24,198 nt of DNA, taken from Haplosporangium gracile (lineage: Eukaryota; Mortierellomycota; Mortierellomycetes; Mortierellales; Mortierellaceae). The notes under the pieces are model-generated. The model searched no databases. It had not been told where the DNA came from and worked only from the letters and a program-made list of their open reading frames with translations. Location of the stretch: NCBI GenBank assembly GCA_015499985.1, contig JAAAUF010000258.1:1-24198 (forward strand), in the 5' to 3' direction. Made by a program: the position numbers and the translations under genes. Shown piece by piece: positions 1-8,842 of the stretch (position 1 is its first letter; each line of letters opens with the position of its first letter).

Positions 1-20
1 TTTTTTTTTTTTTTTTTTTT
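1..20. repeat. T20 homopolymer at the window start
   Basis: Twenty T open the window, about 120 nt past the glycogen phosphorylase stop codon in that gene's reading direction. On the minus strand this is A20 in the presumed 3' UTR. Confidence 0.9.
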
Positions 21-141
21 ACTAATCATTCATCTTCATTGTACCAACAAAACACTCCCCATTGAAACAAGTGGGGTTGAGTTTAGAGAAAGAGGGAGAG
101 AGAGGGAGAACAGAGAAAAAGAGGGGCGGTTGGTAGGTTAT

Positions 142-3100
142 TTACAGGTATCCCTCATCTTTGACCGAGTAAGGCTTGATGTTCCAGATCTCCTCCGCGT
201 ACTCCTTGACCGAGCGATCACTATTGGTCACATACAAGGGGATGAGAAGTGTTAGAAGGCGGTTCCTTCTACAAGACATAAGCGCACCATCAAGAACCTC
301 ACAGATGACAAAAAGGGGACAAAAGGACTTACGAAGAGAACTTGCCCATGTGGGCGGTGCATTGAATAGACTTCTTGGCCCACTCCTCCTGTTTCTTGTA
401 GGCGGCATCGACCTGCTGGTTGGCAGCGATGTACGACGCGAAATCGGCAGAGATCAGGTAAAAGTCCTTACCAACCGTCAGGGTGCTAATCAAGGGCTGG
501 AAGATCTTGGGGTCCTCGAACGTGCCCTTCTCGATCGCCGAGATGACGCCCTGCAGAGCTGGGTCCATGGGGACGCCGCGGTATCTAACATGATGATTGT
601 GCAAGGGCGGGAGAAAACAGATTAGTTATGCTGGGTCATAAATACATACAAGAATAATAGAAAACACGACCAAGCTAAAAGAAATACCTTTGGGCGTGAC
701 GGAGGTCCTCGACTTCGTGGGCCATGCAGCCAAAGATAAAAATGTTATCCTCTCCAATCTCCTCCAAGATTTCGACGTTGGCACCATCGAGGGTTCCGAT
801 AATGAGTCCTCCATTGAGGACAAACTTCATGTTGGACGTTCCCGAAGCCTCTGTTCCGGCAGTCGAGATATGCTGCGAGATGTCACTGGCGGGGACAATG
901 ATCTCGGCGACCGAGACGTTGTAGTCGGGGACAAAGACAACCTTTAACAGATCGCCAACGGCGGGGTCCTGGTTGACAACGGCTGCAACGCTGTTGATTA
1001 ACTTGATGACCAGCTTGGCAATGTAGTATCCGGGAGCGGCCTTGCCTCCGAAAATGACCACGCGGGGCTGGACACTGGCCTTCTGGGCTGCAGTCATCGA
1101 CTTGATTGTGCGGTAACGGTGGATCACACTAGATCATAGAAGTTTTTATACGCACTCACGTTAGTATCGGCTTCATACTGCTCATGTGCGAATAAATCTC
1201 ATTTTTCTCAACGACATGAATAAGAGATACTTACGACAAGATGTTCATGAACTGGCGCTTGTACTCGTGGATACGCTTAACTTGGACATCAAACAAGGCA
1301 TCAGGGCTAACCTCTACACCGCAACGATCCTTGATCAACTCGGCAAGACGGACCTTGTTAGCACGCTTGATGGCCATCCACTTCTTCCTAAAGGCAGCAT
1401 CGCCCGTCTTGGCAGCAAGACCCTTGAGAAGCGAGAGATCCTTGAGCCACTTGTCGTTTCCAAGAGTCTCGGTGATCAACGCGCTCAGCTGAGGGTTGGA
1501 CTGGTGCAACCAACGACGAGGGGTGACTCCGTTGGTCTTGTTGATGAATTTCTCTTCGCCATAGTAATCGACAAAGTCCTTGAAGATCGTGGTCTTGATC
1601 AGGTTCGAGTGCAGAGCTGCGACTCCGTTGACCTTGTGCGAGCCGACAACAGCCAAATGAGCCATGCGGATCTGCTGGGGCTGAGCCTCCTCGATGATAG
1701 ACATGCGATTCAACAGACCACGGTCATTGGGGACCTTCTTTTCAACCTTCTGCAGGAAGAACTGTTAATTTGAACAAAGAAAGAGGAACATGTCAAACGG
1801 TTAATACATCTCTTGTTTTTTTTGTCAAGTACCGTAGTGCAGGTGTAAACAAGATCGACAAAAAGTAAAAAGTCCTCACCAAGTTGATGTCAAAGATGAT
1901 CTGCAGGTGCCTGGGCAAGAGGTACTCAAACATGGGGACGGACCACTTCTCCATGGCCTCGGGGAGGACGGTATGGTTGGTGAAGGCGAAGGTCTTGGTG
2001 ACAATCTCCCAGGCATCATCCCAGCTCAACATCTCTTCATCGACCAACAGACGCTGTAGTTCGACAATAGCCAACGTAGGGTGAGTATCTATATAGGACA
2101 TTGCGTAATGAACGGCTCAAGACGAGTTAGTGTCGCTACGCTGGAGTAATAAACACCACCTTTAGCAATTGACGCGGTATAGAAGGAGCAACATACCGTT
2201 GAGTTGAATGGCGACCTGGTCAGGGAAGTCGGACCAGTCGCGCATCGACTTCTTGAATCGACGAACACTATCGACACAAACACATAACAAAAAAACAGGT
2301 CAATGCTTCGTCTTTTCTTACTTGAGACACAAATTTGAATCGCCGCCACGTCATCACACCACTTTTTGAACAGTTGCCTTCTCTTACATGTCGTGGAGAG
2401 AGGCAGCGGTCCAGAAGTACTGCTGCTTGAGACGAAGCTCCTTGCCGGCCATGGTGTTGTCGTTGGGGTACAAGACACTGGTGATCTTCTCGGCGTTTGT
2501 CGCGTCCTCAACCGACTTCTCGTAGTTGCCCTCGTTGAAGCTGGTGAGATCAAAGACGCGCGTGGGCTTGCTGCGCCAGAGGCGGATGTTGTTGCAATTC
2601 TCGGTGGCGTATCCGGGGATGGGGACATCGTAAGCGATGGCCTGAACACTCTGGGCAGGAACCCAGTTGTGACGCGCGACTCCGTACTCGTCCTGGGTGG
2701 TCTGGACATGGCCTCCAAATCCGATCTGGATTGAGATATCGAGACGAGGCAATTCCCAGGGGTTGTCAAAGTTCAGCCAGTAGTCAGGGTACTCTGTCTG
2801 ATAACCATCGACAATTCTATGGGGTAATGATGGAATGAGGGCGAGAGGAAGCGATAGGAGAAGGAAGGATGAGAATGAGGAAGGCGAAGTGTTAGATAAC
2901 GGGTATGGATTAAAGGAATTGACTGAGTTTCTCATTCTGTCTTTCTCTCTCAACAAATAAACAAACAATCCATCCATATGTCATGCCGCATTTTCGACAG
3001 AAATAAACGATAATTCTATTGCTTACCTCTGTTGGAAGATGCCATAGTTGTAACGGAGACCATAGCCCCAGGCGGGATAGTCGAGGGTGGCAAGAGAGTC

Positions 3101-4953
3101 CATGTAGCAGGCAGCGAGACGACCAAGACCTCCATTGCCGAGGGCAGCATCGACCTCAGACTCGATCACATCCTCCATGTTGAAGCCAAGTTTCTCGATA
3201 CCCTCTAAAAGGAAGTAGTTGATTGGTTATCTCTCCTTCATCGTCTCTTATTTAAAGCGCCCAGAACGGTGTCTCATCGGCATTGCGCATATTAAAGTCC
3301 CGACAGGACAGACAAGCAAACAGAGGCACCAAGATTCTTTTTTCTTCTCTTGATAAACAACAGATAATACCAAAGAAAAAACTTACTGCCATAGGTGCCT
3401 TTGAGGCCCATGTTGAGGAGAGCATTGTCCATGGAGCGACCGAGCAAGAATTCGAGTGAGAGGTAGTAGACACGCTTAGGATCAACCTTGGACAATTGCT
3501 AAGAAATGGTCAATTGAAAACAAAACACATAGTGGATTTGTGAGTAAAAGGTTATGATGTAGCTGTTGATGCTTGGACCTCTTCTTTTCTTTGTTGTTGT
3601 TGTTCTTTAATGCTTTTGTGGAGCATTGGCCGCGTGTTATTTTGCCAATTAGAAAGGGATAGAGAGAGGGTCATGGCGGAGGGCGGACATGACGATGGTG
3701 GTTGATGGTTGGTAGGGTGGGTATGATGATTATGTCTCTCCTTTCCCTCGCTTCTCTTTTCCTTCGTTGCCCTCTTCTGCATCGATCCCATCACATCCCC
3801 TCACACGATTGCATTATTATTTCCCACACTCTACCCATAAAAATACTCCTTCCTTCTTCCACAAAAAATAACGCGCGCGCCTCATGTTTGCATCATCGTC
3901 ACCATTGTCAAGAAGAAAACATATGCAGCAAGAGCAAGAGCAAGAGCAAGAGCAAACTTACTCCCTGGGTCTCATTCCAGCGGCTGATAAGACGGTCTCG
4001 GGTGCTATATCAAACAAGGGACGGGATAAAAGAGACATGAGCGCAATCAAAAAAACATGGTTAGTTATTGGTTGCATTGTTTTTATCTGCACACGATATT
4101 GATATCTCTCTTTCCTTTTTCTTCTCCCTTGCTTCTTCCAATAATTCCTCTCGCCTCCCTCTTCTGTTTTTTTTGCTACACACATGAATTAACTCATTGG
4201 ACTATGATCGATGTGCCAAAGAAAGTGTGGTGGGAGGAGAGAGACATGGGAACCGAACGAGAAGAAAAGAAAATGGGAGGAATCCAAGGAAGGGGCTCAG
4301 ATAAAGAACATTTCGTGATAAAAAAAAAAGAGCTGAGGAGATAGACAGATAGACATACCTGAGAGCAACAGCCTGGTAGGCGGAAAAGTTATCCATGTTG
4401 TACGCAGCACGGGCCAGGGTCGTGGTAACATGGTGGACGATGCTTTTCTGGATCGTTTCGATATCTGTATTTTATTTCACAAATAACGATGGAACAAAAA
4501 TATGAGCAGCAGATAGTGAACATGCGTGTCAAAATAAGGATCCTTATCCTTCATTCATACGACGAAAGTGGATAGACATGATCAAAAATACTTGTTGTTT
4601 CTTACCATTGGCCTCCTTCTTGCTGAGCTTAGCCCAGAGATCGACAGTCTCCTTGGGCCACTTGGCCTTTTCAGCATCGAGCTCCTTCGTGGTCAAGCCT
4701 GTGAAGTAACGATGGCATGTAAGAGCGACAGAAGATGTATGATGAGTATGAGTGAGCGTACGAGTACGTTGGAGCTAAGAAGGGCGCGTCCTCTTCCACG
4801 TCTTCCTTCATTCACATTATTCCTTCTGTCTTCCTCTGGAAAAATACACGCGTTATTGCAAAAAAGAAAGAAGAAGGTACCAGTAAAGTTGCGGCGATGG
4901 TGCATGGGTCTCTTTGGCACACTGCTGTTCTCGGGGGATTTTCCGTCAGACAT
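142..4953 (-). CDS. GPH1: Glycogen phosphorylase, 13 exons, complete
   Basis: This cytosolic PLP enzyme releases glucose-1-phosphate from glycogen. Exons in transcript order: 4953-4881, 4698-4606, 4464-4359, 4004-3962, 3498-3387, 3204-3027, 2816-2388, 2267-2197, 2088-1880, 1761-1235, 1128-688, 584-333, 220-142. They total 2613 nt, or 870 aa, a normal length for the family. All 12 introns are GT-AG, and each join restores known family sequence, for example [47 protein letters not shown] and GKFSSDR. The PLP signature EASGTSNMK lies near residues 707-715, with the Schiff-base lysine at about K715. The first ATG (4951-4953) follows a pyrimidine-rich leader. The N-terminus carries RRNFTG around T24, where yeast Gph1 has its regulatory phospho-threonine, so kinase control is plausible but inferred. 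Introns are longer in the 5' half (up to 463 nt) than in the 3' half (about 110 nt). The family assignment is very secure; the 43-nt exon is the least certain boundary. Confidence 0.97.
3928..3955. repeat. Hexanucleotide tandem repeat (GCAAGA), about 4.7 copies, next to a splice donor
   Basis: Uninterrupted GCAAGA units; on the transcribed strand they read as TCTTGC units. The array sits in the 463-nt intron of the glycogen phosphorylase gene, starting a few bases past the donor GT (3961-3960) of the 43-nt exon. It may be slippage-prone and could influence recognition of that small exon. Confidence 0.85.
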
Positions 4954-5092
4954 CTTTGCGCCGTGTTGTTGTTGAGCTGATGTGGAAAGAATGGTGGAGG
5001 AAGGAGGGGGGTAGAGGAGAGAGGATGAGGAAGGAAGAAGACGAGGAGTGAAAGGAAGAGGGGTTCAAAAGTCACGAAGGAGCAGTTGAGTA

Positions 5093-5153
5093 GAAAAAAA
5101 AAGAAAGAAAAAGAAAGAAAAAGAAAAAAAGAAAGGGAAAAAGAAAAGAAAGA
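5093..5153. repeat. A/G-rich low-complexity tract (polypyrimidine on the minus strand)
   Basis: About 60 bases made almost only of A and G, with short AAAG/AAAAAG units. On the minus strand this is a T/C tract about 150 nt upstream of the glycogen phosphorylase start codon. It could be a leader or core-promoter pyrimidine tract, or a nucleosome-excluding sequence. Confidence 0.7.
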
Positions 5154-6014
5154 AGCGAAATCGAAGACGAGAGGGTTGATGAGGGGAAAATAAAAAAGGG
5201 GCACTGACGTGTGTGGGAAGAAAATTCAAAAAAAGTCAACCGCGCATGCAAATTTAAACGTGTATGTCTGGATATGAAGAAACGATAGAATTGGATGGAG
5301 CACCTTCTCTCTTTCTACCACCCTCCCCTGCTACATCTCACCCTTTCACCTCCATGAACAACACCACTTAACCACTGGCTGACTTACTTTCTATTCATCT
5401 AACTATACTGTATCTCTCACTTACGCCCCAGCTTAAAAGAGGCATCCAGGTCACATCGGACAAGTCTCACCTTGTCTGCTTGTGGCGTCGTTTTTCACCT
5501 CTATTTATGTGCGGGCGCCATGTGTCCATATGCAAGGAACAAGGAAGCGTTTCTCAAACCAACCAGTGTTCGCCATATGGCCAACCAGACAACCGCAATC
5601 CTCCTACGAGAGAGATCTGGCTCGTATGTATCAGCCAAAAAATAATGCCCCTATTTTATGTTGCGCCTTATGTTTACCTTATTCCTCACGATCTGCCAAT
5701 GCAAAGTCGCAAGAAGAAGGGGTATTGATTACTTTCCTTTAAGACTAAGAAAATGGGAGTCAACCGTCAGCAAAGCCAACTCAGTGGAGTTCGTCTGTTC
5801 TTAAGACCTAATGGTTTGGAGTCAGCAAAGAAGACCCAATGCGGGAACGCGAATCATTTCAACGCTAGTACTGTATATCACAGTGTGAACAGCAACTTTT
5901 GAATTTACCAGAAACCGAAAACCCATTTGCGACAAAATGTTCATGGGTCCAATGTATAAATGATAAAAAGGGCTACGACATCTCATTGCCTCACTCTTTT
6001 TTTCATTCATTTTT

Positions 6015-6020
6015 TTTATT
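6015..6020 (-). terminator. Candidate polyadenylation signal of the secreted-protein gene
   Basis: The plus strand reads TTTATT, giving AATAAA on the minus strand about 70 nt past the stop codon at 6090-6092. The spacing fits a polyadenylation signal, but there is no transcript evidence. Confidence 0.4.
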
Positions 6021-6089
6021 ACCTTTTAATCTGTGAGCTCTGTTGGGTGTCGCATGTGTACATCCCTTGATTGCTCTCTCTCTCTTCAT

Positions 6090-6876
6090 TCAAGCAACAG
6101 GCTCAAATCGCCAAGGAAGCCCGATCTGGGCAACATCACTCCCCAAAGGCTGCAACGCCAACCGGGGAGGGAAACTTCTCGCAAACGAATTATCAACCAC
6201 CAAGACCTGCCCCTTCACCAGATCTGGGTATCCGATATGGAACTCATTCTTGTCCTCCCCTCCATCGCCCGTCGTAGACGCCGGGTTAATGGTCCACACC
6301 TGCTTGTCATCCGACTTGACATAGATGTTCGCCCCTTGGCCTGGATCGGTAGGGTCATGGAGTGCCAGATACGCCTTACTGACTTCATGTTGCAGTGTAG
6401 CGCTCACCGCACCCTCCGAGGCGATGGATGCGCTGTCTGGGGAGAGGGCTGTGGTGGCAACGATCCAGATGCCGGTTTCGGGGTGTTCGAGTTCTTCGGG
6501 ACGTCCGAGGACGGCCATGGAGTTGGCGCCGTTCATGGTGACGATCAGCTGATGCTGTTCCGGGGAGCGCCAGATCTTGTAGCGGCCGTTTTGGATTGTT
6601 TTTGTCATGCTACCTGTTTGTATCTATCGTCAATAAGATGTATACATTGTGTTAAGTGTTGATTACATAGTAGTTTTGTTCCGTTTGTGAACACAGTAAT
6701 TTACTTGGACAGCAAAAATGACTTGGGAGAACGTGTCCGTCATTTACTTTGGCAAAGGGTTGTTGAAGAGGAGTGTGAGCGGAGACGAAAGAGAGTGCGA
6801 CTGCGAGTGTAGGAAGAACAAGGAAGGGTGAGAAAAACATTTGGAAAGGAAAAAGGAGTAAAAAGTATGGACTCAT
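6090..6876 (-). CDS. Small secreted cysteine-free protein, possibly beta-trefoil / I66-inhibitor-like
   Basis: The two-exon model is 6876-6748 and 6623-6090, with a 124-nt intron (GTAAATG donor, GATAG acceptor), giving 220 aa. Exon 1 encodes a hydrophobic signal peptide of about 33 residues with a likely cleavage after VSA. A second in-frame ATG at 6840 would give a shorter signal. Exon 2 has a continuous frame that also offers an internal ATG at 6608 (172 aa, without the signal). The mature part is about 187 residues and contains no cysteine. It opens with an NGRYKIW segment followed by alternating hydrophobic strands, has a VWTINPA segment, and ends in PWRFEPVA. That pattern recalls fungal beta-trefoil proteins such as the I66 protease-inhibitor family or ricin-B-like lectins, but I recognise no diagnostic motif. 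Secretion is well supported by the splice phase; the function is a guess. Confidence 0.6.
6748..6876 (-). other. Signal-peptide exon of the secreted protein
   Basis: This exon starts at the ATG at 6876-6874, ends at K43 immediately before GTAAATG, and joins in phase 0 to the exon ending at 6623. The leader has a long Phe/Leu/Val core and no basic n-region. Reading on past the donor runs to a stop at the left end of the frame without any family sequence, which supports splicing here. Confidence 0.55.
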
Positions 6877-7005
6877 CGTCCGGATGGTGCACTTTTTATT
6901 CTTCCTTTGCAGGACTGCTTTGTAGCGAAACCTACCCACCACACGCACCACTCTGAGAAAAAAAAAACTTTGACCAACGATGATGATGTGCGATGAAATG
7001 ATGTA

Positions 7006-7011
7006 TTTATT
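7006..7011 (-). terminator. Candidate polyadenylation signal of IBA57
   Basis: AATAAA on the minus strand, about 45 nt past the IBA57 stop codon (7058-7056). It lies inside the 179-bp gap that must also hold the promoter of the secreted-protein gene, so the two transcription units are tightly packed. Confidence 0.4.
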
Positions 7012-7055
7012 TTTAATATTCCATAGATTACTGTCTATTTCATTCAAAAGAAAGA

Positions 7056-8648
7056 TTACTCGTCTCCGTGGCTCTCCTCAGACTCGGGCTGCTTAGGCCA
7101 CCATGCAGGGAAGAATGCCTTGACACGAACAGTGGCTCCCTCGCGGTCCATTACATCAAATGTGCTCCCTTCCTTCACATGGTCCAACTTGACCAAGGCC
7201 AGCCCAATGTTACCCACGTTGGATCCAGTCTTGCCCGAGGCCCTGACAGGCCTTGCAGAGGATGTAGAGGCAACTGAAGCGGCAGGATTAGTCTTCTTTG
7301 TGGGGAAGAGCTCGGACTGCGGTGGAATCACATGAGACGCGCTCTTGTTAAACTGAATCGACTCAGGTTCACTACAAAATCAAAACGCGTCAACAGAGCG
7401 GAAGGGGAGTGCAATGTTCACAGTTAACAACCAAGTGAATATGAAGAGACCAGACATAGTACTCATGTACATAAAAAAGAGAGAGACGTACGGATCCTCA
7501 GGAGTGAAGTACTGGACAGGCATGATGCGCTTTCGGGTGATGCCCTTGTGATATGTGCGGATAGTCAGTTCCTGCCCGACGTAGCATCCCTTTCTAAAGT
7601 CAACGCCGTTCATATAGTCGAGGTTGCATTCCAATGGCAAGCTCGTTCCTGCAATAAAGTCGTCAATTCCCTCTGGCACACCATTCACGATCCTCCGCAC
7701 ATGGTACTCCTCCAGTGTTCCCTGTCTGTAACCTTCAGGAAGAGACACTATATCACATCAATTGAAAAAGCGCAACAACGTCAGTATACTTTGTCCAGTA
7801 CAGCAGAGATAAAAGTCCTCGCAATCTGACAAAGTTAACAAACTTACAAGACTGTCCCTTGGGGACAATAACACGGTATCCCATATGATTGACGGCTCTA
7901 TTATCGTACATGCCAATAGTAGCATTCATCTTTCCCAGGCGCTCCACGACTGCTTCGTTGCTAGGTGGCGTTGTCGCATCCCCATTGCTGGCGGCGTCGG
8001 CGGCTGATTGATCGTCCAGAACAGAGTAAACGTCAAAGGACTCTGTGACGCCGACCATCTTGACTTTGGATCGGAGCACAAAGCGGGCAATGTGCTTGTG
8101 AAGCTCGGGCAGGGCTCTGGCATCGCACTCGATCAAGTAGGCGGGGTCACTGCCTTCCTTTGTTTCGTTGACAGGATGGATGAACACGTCGTACATGACT
8201 CTGCCCTATTTAGTATTGAATTCGACAGGAGAAAGTAGATGCCTTGTTAAATAAAAGTGGCATCCTACTGATCGGCAGGGTCACCTTTGAGCGCTGCGCT
8301 TTTATGCTCTGAATTTGTTGAGTAAAAATGTTGTTTTACCTTGGGACTGAGGAAGGCAGCAAGGAACCCACTGCCGCCGTTCTCGATACGGGGCATGTGG
8401 TTGGTGATAAGTCCTTGCAGGAATTTGGAGGCGTCCTTGCCGTGAATCTGCAACAAGCCTCGTGTTGGTAGGTGAATGTAAGATCCTCCCATTGCAGAGG
8501 TTTCGGTAGACATGAATCTTGATCTTGTCATGAAGGTGTTTGGGATCCGCGCATTCAAGAGTTGTTGGTAGTTGTAGGAAGAGACTCTTGCGGAGCGGCA
8601 AAAGGACTTGAGTGGCTCCATTGCCCTGAACTGACAGAATGCGTTCAT
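7056..8648 (-). CDS. IBA57: IBA57 / GcvT-like mitochondrial iron-sulfur cluster assembly protein
   Basis: IBA57 works with ISCA proteins in the mitochondrial matrix on late assembly of [4Fe-4S] clusters. Exons: 8648-8340, 8205-7848, 7747-7492, 7371-7056; total 1239 nt, or 412 aa. The family signature KGCYVGQE lies at about residues 275-282 and is followed by a TIRTYHKG stretch. The N-terminal half has the YgfZ/GcvT-like segments [16 protein letters not shown] and [16 protein letters not shown], the latter restored exactly by joining exons 1 and 2. The first 45 or so residues are rich in Arg, Ser and Phe with few acidic residues, as expected for a matrix-targeting presequence. Introns are 100 to 134 nt. 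The gene is divergent from the FANCB/FAAP100-like gene, with 194 bp between start codons. Confidence 0.96.
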
Positions 8649-8842
8649 GTTGGTGTTTGTGAAGGTGGAGTAGGAAGGAGAAGGGAAAGACGGTCGTCAG
8701 TTTGAAAAAAAGGACGAGTGAGAAAAAAAAAAAAAAAAAAAAAGAGAAAACCGTCGGATTAGACCTGCGGGGAACTGATTATCATTTCAATTCAGGGCAC
8801 ATACAGCGCAGTCGCGTCCTAAAATGAATTTTATTTGCCTCA
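8649..8842. promoter_or_regulatory. Divergent promoter between IBA57 and the FANCB/FAAP100-like gene
   Basis: The two opposite start codons are only 194 bp apart, so the region must serve both genes. It contains an uninterrupted run of 21 A (8723-8743), a typical nucleosome-depleting element of compact fungal promoters. I cannot name specific factor sites. Confidence 0.6.
8723..8743. repeat. A21 homopolymer tract
   Basis: Twenty-one consecutive A on the plus strand in the middle of the divergent promoter. Confidence 0.95.

Larger units (their letters stand above)
4954..6089. promoter_or_regulatory. Intergenic region: glycogen phosphorylase promoter/leader and 3' side of the secreted-protein gene
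   Basis: This 1.1-kb stretch holds no gene I can support. Its left part is the presumed 5' UTR and promoter of the glycogen phosphorylase gene, which reads leftward. On that strand it is strongly pyrimidine-rich, as are the leaders of other genes here. An ORF around 5480-5742 has no recognisable domain and mixed composition, so I treat it as chance. The right end should be the 3' UTR of the secreted-protein gene. I do not see a clear TATA box. Confidence 0.5.

Noticed and set aside
3928..3955. CRISPR-like or satellite array
   Set aside because: The short hexamer repeat has no spacers; it is a simple microsatellite.
5480..5742. Overlapping ORFs of 82 and 86 codons upstream of glycogen phosphorylase
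   Set aside because: No recognisable domain, no leader like those of neighbouring genes, and two frames open at once; most likely chance.
6090..6608. Reading the 172-aa frame as a complete cytosolic protein
   Set aside because: A consensus intron in matching phase connects it to a signal-peptide exon; kept only as a possible alternative start.
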